Part shown: piece by piece, positions 8,559-17,544 of the stretch
Position numbering within the stretch: the first letter of the stretch is position 1
How the letters are laid out: the number at the start of each line of letters is the position of its first letter
From: Defluviitaleaceae bacterium
GTDB taxonomy: Bacteria; Bacillota; Clostridia; Lachnospirales; WQUN01
Assembly (NCBI GenBank): GCA_009777845.1
Contig: WRLD01000027.1
Coordinates: 1-41,531, forward strand
Direction of reading: 5' to 3'
Length of the DNA: 41,531 bases
Translations under genes and position numbers: made by a program
Notes under the pieces: model-generated
The model's input: the letters and a program-made list of their open reading frames with translations, nothing else
Told to the model about the DNA's origin: nothing
Databases searched by the model: none

Positions 8559-9212
8559 ATGGAATTTGTGGAAATAACCGCCGCGCTTGCACACGAAATA
8601 AAAAACCCTGCGGCAGTCGCGCTTGCACACGTAAACCTGCTTCGCCTAGAGCTAGGCGAGGAATATCACCTCAACCACATAGAACAGGCACTTAACAGTA
8701 TCTGTGCCATTGTACGTGATATGCTCGCCGCCCCCCATTCGCAGGCTAACGATTTATATGAGGTAGACCTGCAAAAAATCCTATGCGGAATTTTGGAAAC
8801 CTACCGCGCCGCTTGGCCTGATATTTCGTTCGTATTAAGGGGGTGCGAGGAAGATGTGAACTTTATTTCCGAGCAACCCCTAAATACGCCCGCGCCCCTC
8901 GTATGCCGCGGCAACGAAATTTCCCTGCGAATGATTTTCTCGAACCTCATCAAAAATGCCGTAGAAGCAATAGAGGCGGGCGGCGAAGCAGGCAAAATAG
9001 AAATAACCGCATGGCGCGAGCAGGGCTATATAAATGTTAAAATTGCGGACAACGCCGTGGTTTCTAATGTTGAAAAGCCACATGGAAACGGGCTTGGGCT
9101 TGCTATTTGCCGCAATTTGGCGAATGGGCTGGGCGCGGAGCTTTGTGGGGAAGGGGCTGGGGTGGTGGTTCGGGTGCATTGCTGGACGAGTGAAAAAAAT
9201 AGCGTAAAATAG
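8559..9212 (+). CDS. Small soluble sensor-less histidine kinase
   Basis: This 217-residue protein is essentially a kinase core: DHp motif ALAHEIKNP with His12, N-box IFSNLIKNAVEAI (about 126-138), a degenerate G1 box (Asp164 followed by NAVV instead of DxGxG) and G2 box GNGLGLAICR (about 176). No sensor or membrane segment is present, so it may take its input from a partner. The gene lies 3 bp after the MPN-LysM gene with GGAG overlapping that stop, suggesting a translationally coupled pair in which the membrane protein is the sensor. No response regulator is adjacent. Loss of the G1 glycines raises the possibility of weak kinase activity. Confidence 0.87.
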   Translation: MEFVEITAALAHEIKNPAAVALAHVNLLRLELGEEYHLNHIEQALNSICAIVRDMLAAPHSQANDLYEVDLQKILCGILETYRAAWPDISFVLRGCEEDVNFISEQPLNTPAPLVCRGNEISLRMIFSNLIKNAVEAIEAGGEAGKIEITAWREQGYINVKIADNAVVSNVEKPHGNGLGLAICRNLANGLGAELCGEGAGVVVRVHCWTSEKNSVK

Positions 9213-9224
9213 AACGAAAAACAT

Positions 9225-9253
9225 TTGACATCTTCCAGAAAAAAGGTTATTAT
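9225..9253 (+). promoter_or_regulatory. Strong sigma-A promoter for rpmG-secE-nusG
   Basis: TTGACA (9225-9230), a 17-nt spacer and TATTAT (9248-9253) give a near-consensus vegetative promoter about 80 nt ahead of rpmG. Transcription would begin near 9260, at the left arm of the hairpin described next. Confidence 0.85.
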
Positions 9254-9255
9254 TC

Positions 9256-9284
9256 AAAAAAACATCGGGTGGCGATGTTTTTTT
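9256..9284 (+). terminator. Intrinsic terminator between kinase gene and rpmG
   Basis: AAAAAAACATCG (9256-9267) pairs with CGATGTTTTTTT (9273-9284) across GGTGG, a short stem with a 3' T-run. It sits 44 nt after the kinase stop and would end that transcript. Because it begins within a few bases of the predicted rpmG start site, it may also form only in readthrough RNA. Confidence 0.7.
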
Positions 9285-9331
9285 GTGTGTTAGAAACGAC
9301 ACCATAACAGAACGAGAGCGAGGGAATACAA

Positions 9332-9481
9332 ATGCGTACAAAAATTACTTTGGCGTGTACGGAGTGCAAGCAACGTAACTACAATACCATGAAAGAAAAG
9401 AAAAACCACCCCGACCGCATGGAAACAAAAAAATATTGCCGTTTTTGCAATAAGCACACACCGCACAGAGAAACGAAATAA
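9332..9481 (+). CDS. rpmG: 50S ribosomal protein L33
   Basis: A 49-residue ORF starting [19 protein letters not shown] and ending [13 protein letters not shown] matches bacterial L33. Cys9, Cys12, Cys36 and Cys39 form two CxxC knuckles, the zinc-binding (C+) type. GAGGGA lies upstream of the ATG. The order rpmG-secE-nusG is the standard one in Bacillota, and secE begins 11 bp later. L33 sits near the E site of the large subunit. Confidence 0.97.
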   Translation: MRTKITLACTECKQRNYNTMKEKKNHPDRMETKKYCRFCNKHTPHRETK

Positions 9482-9492
9482 GGGGTGACATC

Positions 9493-9696
9493 ATGGAAAA
9501 AACAGAATCAAAGCTCAAGAGCATTTACCAAGTATACCGCGCCGAATTTAAAAAAATCGTGTGGCCGTCTAGGGACACGCTGTTGAAGCATACCATTACA
9601 GTAATCGCTGTTTCGCTTATGTTTGGGGCGTATATTGCGTTTAACGATTTTGTATTTAGTACCATATTCCGCCAATTTGTCAACTGGATAGCGTAA
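9493..9696 (+). CDS. secE: Preprotein translocase subunit SecE
   Basis: This 67-residue single-helix protein has the SecE pattern: an amphipathic cytoplasmic segment with YRAEFKKIVWPSRDTLLKHT followed by one transmembrane helix (about 36-60). It clamps SecY in the SecYEG channel. AGGGGTGA precedes the ATG. Length fits the short SecE form of Gram-positive bacteria. It lies between rpmG and nusG as usual. Confidence 0.97.
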   Translation: MEKTESKLKSIYQVYRAEFKKIVWPSRDTLLKHTITVIAVSLMFGAYIAFNDFVFSTIFRQFVNWIA

Positions 9697-9706
9697 AGGA
9701 GCCGCC

Positions 9707-10225
9707 ATGTTTGAAGGAGTAAGATGGTATGCGGTGCATACTTATTCAGGGTATGAAAACAAAGTTAAGGCGAATATCGAAAAAATCATAGAAAACCGCA
9801 AAATGCAGGAGTATTTTGAACAAATAGTAGTACCCACTAAGGAAACAATCGAAATGCGTAACAATGTAAAAAAGTCAGTCCAACGCAAAACGTACCCTGG
9901 GTATGTTTTTCTCAAAATGCAAATGACGGACGACACCTGGTACGTTGTACGCAATACCCGCGGAGTTACTAGCTTTGTTGGCCCTGCGTCCAAGCCTGTG
10001 CCGCTTACAGACGAAGAAATTCTCACCATGGGAATAGAGTTCCCCGACATCGAGCTTGACCTCGACATCGGCGAAATTGTACGCATTGTTACCGGCCCGT
10101 TCGAGGGTTCTATCGGCAATGTAAAAGACATAAACCACCAAAAGAAAACGGTTTCCATTACATTAAGCGTGTTTGGACGGGAAACACAAGTCGAGGTTGA
10201 CTACCACGTCCTACAGAGAATGTAA
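9707..10225 (+). CDS. nusG: Transcription termination/antitermination factor NusG
   Basis: The 172-residue product has the NGN domain (RWYAVHTYSGYENKVKANI at the N-terminus, YPGYVFLKM) and a C-terminal KOW domain (VTGPFEGSIGNVKDINHQKK). It binds RNA polymerase and modulates pausing, termination and coupling to ribosomes. AAAGGAG lies 6 nt before the ATG. It directly follows secE, and rplK follows after a 94-nt leader. Confidence 0.98.
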   Translation: MFEGVRWYAVHTYSGYENKVKANIEKIIENRKMQEYFEQIVVPTKETIEMRNNVKKSVQRKTYPGYVFLKMQMTDDTWYVVRNTRGVTSFVGPASKPVPLTDEEILTMGIEFPDIELDLDIGEIVRIVTGPFEGSIGNVKDINHQKKTVSITLSVFGRETQVEVDYHVLQRM

Positions 10226-10238
10226 GGAAATTAGTATA

Positions 10239-10312
10239 GTGGGAGGGCTTAGGCATTGCCAATCAACACCGAGCAATGTTTCACTGTTCTGCTCGCCAAA
10301 ACCACAAGGAGG
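10239..10312 (+). promoter_or_regulatory. rplKA mRNA leader, possible L1 autoregulatory site
   Basis: The 94-nt nusG-rplK spacer contains GTGGGAGGG (10239-10247), a GAGCA/TGCTC hairpin (10271-10294) and CCAC (10302-10305) directly before the AAGGAGG ribosome binding site (10306-10312). GTGG and CCAC could pair across the hairpin and enclose the region next to the Shine-Dalgarno sequence. In many bacteria L1 represses its own operon by binding here; that this leader does so is inference. Confidence 0.4.
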
Positions 10313-10319
10313 AAAATAA

Positions 10320-10748
10320 ATGGCAAAGAAAGTATCAGCTTATGTAAAGCTGCAAATCGAAGCGGGAAAAGCAACGCCCGCGCCGCCAGTAGGCCCCGCG
10401 CTAGGTCAGCACGGTCTTAACCTAATGGGCTTCTGCAAGGAATTTAACGAACGCACAAAAAACGAAGCGGGTATGATAATTCCCGTGGTCGTTACGGTGT
10501 TTGCGGACAAGAGCTTTTCGTTTATCACAAAAACACCGCCCGCCGCAGTCTTAATTAAAAAAGCCTGCAAAATCGAAAAAGCAAGCGGCACGCCAAGTGC
10601 GAAAGAAAAAGTGGCAACTATTTCTAAGGCAGACGTGCAGAAAATCGCAGAGCTTAAAGCACCCGACCTTAACGCCGCTTCAGTAGAAACGGCAATGAGC
10701 ATGATAGCCGGCACAGCCCGCAGTATGGGCATTGTCGTAGAAGGTTAA
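10320..10748 (+). CDS. rplK: 50S ribosomal protein L11
   Basis: The 142-residue product has the L11 N-terminal domain ([25 protein letters not shown] split across the first 35 residues, [12 protein letters not shown]) and the RNA-binding C-terminal domain with GTARSMGI near the end. L11 forms the GTPase-associated centre with 23S rRNA and is the site of thiopeptide action. An optimal AAGGAGG precedes the ATG. Length equals the family norm. Confidence 0.98.
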   Translation: MAKKVSAYVKLQIEAGKATPAPPVGPALGQHGLNLMGFCKEFNERTKNEAGMIIPVVVTVFADKSFSFITKTPPAAVLIKKACKIEKASGTPSAKEKVATISKADVQKIAELKAPDLNAASVETAMSMIAGTARSMGIVVEG

Positions 10749-10763
10749 GGGAGGAGTGCAGAC

Positions 10764-11459
10764 ATGAAACGCGGAAAAAAATATGTTAATGCCGCCAAGC
10801 TATTGGACGCGCAAAAATTATACGAAGTAAAAGAAGCTATCGAGCTTGCACAAAAAACAAGCATAACAAAATTTGACTCGATGGTGGAAGCCCATATCCG
10901 CCTTGGCGTAGACTCACGCCACGCAGACCAGCAGGTACGCGGCGCGGTGGTTCTTCCGCATGGTACAGGGCGTACAGTACGCGTGCTTGTATTCGCCAAG
11001 GGCGAAAAAGCAACCGAGGCCGAAGCCGCAGGTGCAGACTTTGTGGGCGGTGACGAGCTTGTCGCAAAAATCCAAGGCGAAAACTGGTTTGAGTTTGACG
11101 TGGTTGTCGCGACCCCCGACATGATGGGTACAGTAGGTAAAATCGGGCGCGTTCTCGGGCCTAAGGGCTTGATGCCAAACCCCAAGGCAGGCACTGTTAC
11201 CGCAGACGTAACCAAGGCAATCAACGACATCAAGGCAGGTAAAATAGAATACCGCCTAGACAAAACCAACATTATCCATGTACCCATAGGAAAGGTATCC
11301 TTCGGCACGGAAAAGCTCGCCGAAAACTTCCAGACCCTTATGTCGGCGGTAATTAAAGCAAAGCCGTCCGCCGCAAAAGGCACGTATTTAAAGAGTATTA
11401 CGCTCGCAAGCACAATGGGGCCTGGCGTTAAAGTCAATCCGTTGCGTGTAACGGAGTAG
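10764..11459 (+). CDS. rplA: 50S ribosomal protein L1
   Basis: The 231-residue product has the L1 signatures: [14 protein letters not shown] at the N-terminus, [33 protein letters not shown] and [18 protein letters not shown] at the C-terminus. L1 forms the mobile stalk at the E site. GGGAGG lies 12 nt upstream. The usual downstream partners rplJ-rplL, with their L10 leader, are absent; a sensor kinase follows 9 bp after the stop. Confidence 0.98.
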   Translation: MKRGKKYVNAAKLLDAQKLYEVKEAIELAQKTSITKFDSMVEAHIRLGVDSRHADQQVRGAVVLPHGTGRTVRVLVFAKGEKATEAEAAGADFVGGDELVAKIQGENWFEFDVVVATPDMMGTVGKIGRVLGPKGLMPNPKAGTVTADVTKAINDIKAGKIEYRLDKTNIIHVPIGKVSFGTEKLAENFQTLMSAVIKAKPSAAKGTYLKSITLASTMGPGVKVNPLRVTE

Positions 11460-11468
11460 AGTGATTTA

Positions 11469-14400
11469 ATGCAATTATTATTAGGTGGATTGGCAGCTTC
11501 TACAGCGGTACTGGCTTTTATTTTCGCACGCTTATACAACGCGCGCGCGAAAGCAGAGGAATCCACTAAGCAAACTCTTACAGATGTACTTGCGTTAGTA
11601 AACACGTCAGAAATTCTCGTTTTTGCCGCGGAATTAGATACACAAAAAATCATTTATGTGACCGATACATGGAAAAAAACCTATAATATCACCGATGACG
11701 TTATAGGCAAGCCATGCCATGAGGTGTTTAGGGGCAAAACCTCGCAATGCGAGTTTTGCCCCTGCCATAAGCTCAACAAAGAACCGGGTGCGGTTATCGT
11801 GTGGGAGGAACACAACCCCACCACAAACCGCTACTACCGCCATACAGACAAGTATATTGAATGGACAGACGGCCGCTTAGTTCACGTACAAAGCGCGGTA
11901 GACCTAACAGAAATAAAGCTCGCGCTTAACGAAATCGACAAGCGCGATATTTTGTTGCAAACGGTAAACTATATCTCCGATATTCTGCTTAATGTCGAAA
12001 ATGCTACCTCCGCCGACTCCATTTTGGAAAGCATGGAAGCAATCGGCGCATGTATTGACGTGGACAGCGTAGAGGTTTGGCGTATAGGAACGAAAACCGT
12101 TACCGCCGAGCATATCTGGCTAAGCGAGTTTGGAATACAGCACACCGCGCAGGTGTATGGGCTAACCGAAGCATATTTCCTAGACTGGAAATCGCAGCTA
12201 TCCGACCGCGCCAATATAATCCGAGGCCCTATTTCCGCATATTCACTAAGCGAACAGGCATTGTACAATAAATTCAAGGTGAAATCCCTATGGGTGTTAC
12301 CCCTCTTTATGAAAGAGGAGCTATGGGGCTTCTTTTGTTTAAAGGATTTTACGTCCTCGCGCGATTTTTCTGACGGCGAAATCAGCATTTTGCACTCGGC
12401 GGGCTATATGTTCGCCAACTCGATTATCAACCAAACGCTAGCAATCAACGCGGCAGATGCAAACAACCGCGCAAGGCTTATGCTCGACACCTCGCCCCTG
12501 TGCTGTTTTATTTGGAACAGCAAGCTAAGAATAATGGACTGCAACGAAATGAGCGTGCAGCTTTTCGGCGTAACCAACAAAAAAGAATTGTTCGAGAAAT
12601 TTTACGACTTTTCGCCAAAATTCCAGCCTAGCGGACAGCTTACCCGAGATGCGATTGCCGCCAAGCTAGAACAAGCCTTTAGCGAGGGCTACCTGCATTT
12701 TATGTGGAATCATTGCTTGCCTAACGGCGATGACCTTCCCGTGGAAATAACAGCCGTACGCGTAAAGCACGGCAAGGAATACGTGCTTGTTTCCTACACC
12801 CGCGACCTACGCGAGCATCTAAAAATGATGGATATAATCCAAAAGCAAACCAGTGAATTTGCACTGCAAACCTCTACCTTTAAGGCGTTGCTGGACACCG
12901 TCCCCGACTTGATTTACCAAAAGGGGCTAAGCTCCAGCTATGTATGGTGCAACAAAAAAATGGCGGATTTCCTAGGCATGGAACAGGACGATATTATCGG
13001 GAAAACTGACGAGCAGGCGTTTTCCGCCGTAAAAAGCCCGAATGATTTCAGAGGTCAAGACAGCCATGTAATAGAAACAGGGCTAATTTGCAAATTTGAA
13101 AACACAATTATCAAGCCCGACGGCAAAACCTATATATTTGACACATTTAAAGCACCGCTCGTGCAGGACGGCAAAATTATTGGCATAGTGGGCGTTTCCC
13201 GCGAGGTCACAGACAGGAAAAAAATGGAACAGTCCCTTATAGAAGCAAGCAAGGCAAAGGGCGAGTTTCTCTCGTCTATGAGCCACGAAATGCGTACGCC
13301 CATGAACGTCATCATAGGCATGACGACCATAGGCCGCCGCGCGGCAACCATTGAAGAAAAGGACGATGCGCTTCATAAGGTGTCCGATGCTTCGTCACAT
13401 TTGCTGGGCTTAATCAACGATGTCCTCGACATGGCAAAAATAGAGGCGCGCAAGCTACAGCTTTCCCCCTGCGAATATAATTTCCAAAATATGCTAAACA
13501 AGGTGCTTGAAAGCGTAGGCTTTTTGACCGAGGAGAAAAACCAAGAGCTAATAATAGAAATTGACCCCGCCATTCCGCCATATGTAATCGGCGACAATCA
13601 GCGGCTTTCGCAGGTGTATATGAATTTATTAACCAATGCCACAAAATTTACGCCCAATGGCGGAAACATTCACTTGAAAATATCGCTGACAGACGAGGCG
13701 GACAATGTCTGCGAGCTGCGTACCGAGGTAACGGATAGCGGTATCGGCATTTCCTCCGAAAACCGCGAAAAGCTGTTCCATGCGTTTGAACAAGCCGAGG
13801 GCGGCACAAGCCGCGAATTTGGCGGCACAGGCTTGGGGCTTACTATTTCCAAGAGCATAGTAGAGCTAATGGACGGCGAAATATGGATAGACCCCGAATA
13901 CAACAATGGCGCGAGATTTATTTTTACCGCAAAAATGGGCAGAAGTGACAAGGTTGCGGACAATGAGGGCGAGCCTGTTCCGTTTGAGTACCTCGAAGGC
14001 GAATTTTTGGGCAAGCGCATGTTGCTTGTAGAGGACTTGGAAATAAACCGCCAAATTCTGATTACGTTGCTTAGAGATACAGGGCTTATTATCGACAGCG
14101 CGGAAAACGGCGAGGAAGCCGTAAAAGCAATAAAGGACGACAGCTACGACATAGTTTTTATGGACATACAAATGCCAAAAATGGACGGCTACGAAGCCAC
14201 GCTACTGATACGCGGCCTAAACTGCCCTGTACCCATTGTGGCAATGACCGCCAACGTCTTTACCAGCGACATAGAAAAATGCTTCTCCGTAGGCATGAAT
14301 GACTACGTCCGCAAGCCGCTGGACATAAAAAATGTAATCGAAACCCTGCGTAAATTCTTGGGAAAAAGCGAGAACGCCAAGGCGAGGGCAATAAGCCCCG

Positions 14401-14930
14401 ACCGTATCAACGAAAACGCCGAGTCGCTCTACCGCAGCTTTGTGCGTGACGCGTCAAGGGTCATCACGGAATTGGAAAATTTCAACAATGACGGCACAGA
14501 TATACGCACGTTTACTGTTTCTATACACGGCATAAAAACGGCGTTGGCGAACATCAACGAAAAAGAGCTTTCCCACGCCGCGTTACAGCTAGAACTAGCA
14601 GGGCGCATTAACGACACCGATTACATTTTTGCCGAATTGCCCTTGTTTATAGAAAGGCTGCGAACCCTAACGCAGAAATTGAACGAGCATAAAAAACGCC
14701 ATGCCGACACAAAAACAGGCGAAAAGAGCGTTTTGCGAGAAAAGCTATTGGAGCTAGAAGAAAAATGTATGCGGTACGACTCGAACGGCGCGGACGATAT
14801 ACTGACGGAGCTGCAAGCCGCCGCATGGGAACAGCCGATAGCGGAGTTATTGGAAAAAATCGAGGAGCTGTTGTTGTTTAGTGAGTTTGATGAGGTTGTG
14901 GAGGCTATTGGGCAGTGTTTGGGGAATTAG
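11469..14930 (+). CDS. Hybrid sensor histidine kinase (PAS-GAF-PAS-PAS-HK-REC-Hpt)
   Basis: The 1153-residue product opens with one membrane helix (about 2-20). A Cys-rich PAS-like domain with CHEVFRG and CEFCPC follows (about 45-145), then a GAF-like domain (about 165-320), two PAS domains (about 330-450 and 470-580), HisKA with His606 in SMSHEMRTP, HATPase with GGTGLGL, a receiver with Asp899 ([11 protein letters not shown]) and an Hpt-like region with His1020 in SIHGIKTAL. All phosphorelay residues are present, so it is probably an active multistep kinase with an unknown signal, perhaps redox through the cysteines. It begins 9 bp after rplA behind a weak GGAG and may share that transcript. 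The last 26 bp overlap the convergent VanZ-like gene. Confidence 0.93.
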   Translation: MQLLLGGLAASTAVLAFIFARLYNARAKAEESTKQTLTDVLALVNTSEILVFAAELDTQKIIYVTDTWKKTYNITDDVIGKPCHEVFRGKTSQCEFCPCHKLNKEPGAVIVWEEHNPTTNRYYRHTDKYIEWTDGRLVHVQSAVDLTEIKLALNEIDKRDILLQTVNYISDILLNVENATSADSILESMEAIGACIDVDSVEVWRIGTKTVTAEHIWLSEFGIQHTAQVYGLTEAYFLDWKSQLSDRANIIRGPISAYSLSEQALYNKFKVKSLWVLPLFMKEELWGFFCLKDFTSSRDFSDGEISILHSAGYMFANSIINQTLAINAADANNRARLMLDTSPLCCFIWNSKLRIMDCNEMSVQLFGVTNKKELFEKFYDFSPKFQPSGQLTRDAIAAKLEQAFSEGYLHFMWNHCLPNGDDLPVEITAVRVKHGKEYVLVSYTRDLREHLKMMDIIQKQTSEFALQTSTFKALLDTVPDLIYQKGLSSSYVWCNKKMADFLGMEQDDIIGKTDEQAFSAVKSPNDFRGQDSHVIETGLICKFENTIIKPDGKTYIFDTFKAPLVQDGKIIGIVGVSREVTDRKKMEQSLIEASKAKGEFLSSMSHEMRTPMNVIIGMTTIGRRAATIEEKDDALHKVSDASSHLLGLINDVLDMAKIEARKLQLSPCEYNFQNMLNKVLESVGFLTEEKNQELIIEIDPAIPPYVIGDNQRLSQVYMNLLTNATKFTPNGGNIHLKISLTDEADNVCELRTEVTDSGIGISSENREKLFHAFEQAEGGTSREFGGTGLGLTISKSIVELMDGEIWIDPEYNNGARFIFTAKMGRSDKVADNEGEPVPFEYLEGEFLGKRMLLVEDLEINRQILITLLRDTGLIIDSAENGEEAVKAIKDDSYDIVFMDIQMPKMDGYEATLLIRGLNCPVPIVAMTANVFTSDIEKCFSVGMNDYVRKPLDIKNVIETLRKFLGKSENAKARAISPDRINENAESLYRSFVRDASRVITELENFNNDGTDIRTFTVSIHGIKTALANINEKELSHAALQLELAGRINDTDYIFAELPLFIERLRTLTQKLNEHKKRHADTKTGEKSVLREKLLELEEKCMRYDSNGADDILTELQAAAWEQPIAELLEKIEELLLFSEFDEVVEAIGQCLGN

Positions 14931-15513
14931 TAAACCTCGCCCACAAGTAAAAGACCCCTACCCCTGCCAACGCGCCTGCGGAATCAATCAGTACGTCTGT
15001 GAAGCTCATAACTCTGCCCGGTACAAAGTGCTGATGTATTTCGTCTGTTATTCCGTAAAAGGAAGCGAACGCCCACGCTAAAAGGGGTATGTACTTTTTA
15101 ACTACGCTGTTAAGGCTTCGGGACGATATTCCCACCAAGCCGTTGATGTTTTGCGTTCGCAAAACATCAACTGGGTCGGAGGAAAGGGGCAACGCCCCTC
15201 TTAGCGACTGTGCGGTACAAAAAGCAAGCAAAAAGTACACAAAAAAATGCGCGGCTTTACGCAAGAAAAAGTGTACAACCAAAACAACCTCGTCACTAAG
15301 CGGAAAAGGCACAAAATGCCGCACAAAATCAACTACCGTTGTACTGGCAGAGCCAGACATATCGCCATGTAGTGCAGACGAAATAAAAATGCCAACGGCT
15401 ATAAAAACGGTGAGAATGGGGTATAGGACTTTTATTTTTTTCGGATTTATGGGGTTTTTCTTTGTATTCATTGGGTTTTTCTGCGGATTCATGGGATTTT
15501 TCAAGGTGTTCAT
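14905..15513 (-). CDS. VanZ-like membrane protein with in-frame palindromic insert
   Basis: In this 202-residue protein the VanZ fold is shown by FFLRKAAHFFVYFLLAF, then ASFYGITDEIHQHFVPGR and a final membrane helix (DVLIDSAGALAG). VanZ relatives are small integral membrane proteins, one of which gives low-level teicoplanin resistance; function here is unknown. The N-terminus is a short NPMN/KKNP tandem repeat. Residues about 105-136 (GALPLSSDP...LVGISSRSLNS) form an extra loop between membrane helices, encoded by the palindromic element at 15106-15200. The ATG overlaps the stop of the coiled-coil gene by 4 bp, so translation is probably coupled. Its 3' end overlaps the convergent kinase gene. 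Confidence 0.85.
   Translation of the reverse strand: MNTLKNPMNPQKNPMNTKKNPINPKKIKVLYPILTVFIAVGIFISSALHGDMSGSASTTVVDFVRHFVPFPLSDEVVLVVHFFLRKAAHFFVYFLLAFCTAQSLRGALPLSSDPVDVLRTQNINGLVGISSRSLNSVVKKYIPLLAWAFASFYGITDEIHQHFVPGRVMSFTDVLIDSAGALAGVGVFYLWARFTNSPNTAQ
15106..15200 (-). repeat. Small palindromic element P, copy in VanZ-like CDS
   Basis: On the minus strand it reads hairpin GGGGCGTTGCCCC, then TTTCCTCCGAC, a perfect 14-bp inverted repeat with 2-nt loop (15142-15171), GGTGGGAATATCG and CCCGAAGCCTTAACAGC. The head, TCCGAC box and GGTGGGAATATCG..CGAAGCC box match the copies at 19483-19536 and 34679-34741. It is in frame and contains no stop codon in the gene's reading frame. Confidence 0.85.
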
Positions 15514-17537
15514 GTGCTTGCAGGTTCTTCGGGGGCTTCTTCGGTAGCTTCATAGGCTTGGCGAGCTTCTACACCTTGACGAGCTTCCGCAAGGCTTCCA
15601 TAGGCTTCCGCACTTTGGCGGACTTCTTCCATGGCTTCCGCACCTTCGGTGGCTTCCCCCACCCCCCGTATCTCCAAATTCCGAGCCTCCAAAGCCGCTA
15701 TCCTACCACTCGACTCCATCTGCCGCGCTATATCGCTCCTTATGCCCTCTAATCGTTCGTTTTTGTATTCTTCTAAATATTTTTCTATTTCCGACAGCTT
15801 GGAAAATTTCATTTTTGAATAGACATCTAAGGTGTTGATGACCTCGGTTTCTATTTCCTCTAGCCGCTCGGCGCGTTGCTTTTCCAGCTCTAGCCTTTGT
15901 GCCGCGATTGCGCGGCGCAGCTCCAACAACGCTTCCGTGCTGTTCGCTATTTCCGCCGAAAATCTGTCCGAATTGGCGTTGCCCTCGGCCTCTATTTTTC
16001 TTGCGCGTTCGTTTGCGGCTTCTATTTTGTTTGCACAAATTTGTTCAACCTCGGAAAATCTATCGCTCGCCATTTTTTCTAGCTCTAGGCGGCGTTCGGC
16101 CTCGGCGGATTTTTTCAACGCGATATTTTCCTCGTTTATCCTCATGCTTTCGGTTTTGAGCGTTTCTATTTTGTTTTCCTCGGCGATTTGTAGCTTTTTC
16201 AGCTCTCTAAGCTCGTCCACCGCGAGCTTAATCGCGGCTCGGCACTCGGTAAGCTCCCGCGAACGCGCCGTTTCCAACTCGCTTGATTTTTCCAAGAACG
16301 CGGCTTCCAACGCGGAAATTTTCGCCTGGCGTTGTTCGTCTATTTCGGCGAGCAGCTCGATGCACTTCTGGTCGATTTCCCGTAGCCGTTCAAGACGTAA
16401 ATTCTCTAAAACAGCCTCGTTTTCGGCGTGGCGTTGTTCAAAGCGTGTTTCCAACGTGCTTATTTCGCCCATCATTTCCGCTTTTTTTGCTTCCAAAATT
16501 GCGATTTCGTTCTCTATGTTTGTTATTTCCTCGCGTAGACGGCTTTTTTGCACAACGGCATCTTTTTTAAACTGCGACAAAACCACAGCTTGTTCTTCCT
16601 CCAATTTAGCCAACGCCTCGACACGGTTCGCGCTTGCTATTTTTTCCTCGTCTAGCCTAATTTTTTCGCTTTTTACCAGATTTTCCGACCTTGTTTTCTC
16701 AAAATCGTACTCCAAGAGCTTTATTTCGTCCAATATTTTCTGCTTTTCGCTCTGATATTTTAGTATTTCCTTTTCCCATTCGCGTTTTTCGGCGGAAATT
16801 TCGGCCTGCTGCTTGCGTTCCTGCGTGCGAAGCGCGGCGTAAACGTCCGCTTTCTCCTTTTCCATTTCCGCAAGAAATAACGCCCTCTGCTCGTCAAGCT
16901 CGGTTATTTGCGCCGTTTTTGTACGAGAAAGCTCCGCCTGTAGCTTGTTCCATTCTATTGCCTTGGCTTGCTCCATTGCGGAAATGTCGTTCTCTATTTC
17001 CTTTTTCTGCCGTTCCAGCTCCGCTATTTTAAGCGAATGTTCGTGGTTTAGCTCGTTAAAGCTCGCTTCACGCTCCGCGCGGGTTCGGGTAAGCAGGCTT
17101 TCCTTTTCTTCGATAATACGAGCCTGCTCCTTGCGAGCTTTTTTTTCCGTGTCCTCTATTTCTGCCCTTAGGCGTTCAATATCTTCCTCCAGCTCGGTTT
17201 TTCCCTTAATTAAAAAGGCAATTTCGCTCTGCAAATGCTTAATTTGTGCCGCGCTTTCGCTCGTTTTTTCCGAATGTACCTTAGAAATCTCGTCCCCGAA
17301 GTTCATAATCGAGGACTCGCGCTCGGCGCGCAGGCGGTTGACCTCGGCGGACAGCTCCGCAAGCTCCTTGCTTAGGCTTTCCTTGCGGTCGGTGTCAATA
17401 TCGTCGTTCTGCGCTTGCTCTTTTTTGTAAATTTCTGCTTCTCGGCGTTCTAAGGAAGCCCTAAGCTCGTCAAGCTCCGCGCGTTCTCTGCGAATTTGTT
17501 CAATTCTATCGTCAACAATTTGCGAAATTGCCGCCAT
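15510..17537 (-). CDS. Long coiled-coil protein of unknown function
   Basis: Nearly the whole of this 675-residue product is charged heptad sequence rich in Glu, Lys, Arg, Ala and Leu (from DDRIEQIRRERAELDELRAS onward), with no membrane segment, signal peptide or recognised enzymatic domain. The C-terminal 60 residues are Ala/Glu-rich and encoded by a degenerate GCTTC-containing repeat (about 15535-15660). A long rod or filament is predicted. It lies 7 bp after the YvyF-like gene in a flagellar cluster and overlaps the VanZ-like start by 4 bp, so a cell-surface, motility or cytoskeletal scaffold role is possible but unproven. An open frame on the opposite strand (15832-16755) is a composition artefact. 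Confidence 0.85.
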   Translation of the reverse strand: MAAISQIVDDRIEQIRRERAELDELRASLERREAEIYKKEQAQNDDIDTDRKESLSKELAELSAEVNRLRAERESSIMNFGDEISKVHSEKTSESAAQIKHLQSEIAFLIKGKTELEEDIERLRAEIEDTEKKARKEQARIIEEKESLLTRTRAEREASFNELNHEHSLKIAELERQKKEIENDISAMEQAKAIEWNKLQAELSRTKTAQITELDEQRALFLAEMEKEKADVYAALRTQERKQQAEISAEKREWEKEILKYQSEKQKILDEIKLLEYDFEKTRSENLVKSEKIRLDEEKIASANRVEALAKLEEEQAVVLSQFKKDAVVQKSRLREEITNIENEIAILEAKKAEMMGEISTLETRFEQRHAENEAVLENLRLERLREIDQKCIELLAEIDEQRQAKISALEAAFLEKSSELETARSRELTECRAAIKLAVDELRELKKLQIAEENKIETLKTESMRINEENIALKKSAEAERRLELEKMASDRFSEVEQICANKIEAANERARKIEAEGNANSDRFSAEIANSTEALLELRRAIAAQRLELEKQRAERLEEIETEVINTLDVYSKMKFSKLSEIEKYLEEYKNERLEGIRSDIARQMESSGRIAALEARNLEIRGVGEATEGAEAMEEVRQSAEAYGSLAEARQGVEARQAYEATEEAPEEPAST

Positions 17538-17544
17538 AAAAAGC

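Noticed and set aside
11400..11470. L10 leader / rplJ start after rplA
   Set aside because: Only 9 bp separate rplA from the kinase ATG; no leader structure or L10 sequence present.
10745..11653. 302-residue minus-strand ORF
   Set aside because: Antisense to rplA and the kinase start; rplA is certain on the plus strand.
15832..16755. 307-residue ORF on the plus strand, Ser-rich
   Set aside because: Lies antisense to the coiled-coil gene; its Ser/Phe-rich composition is the shadow of Glu/Lys/Ala codons.
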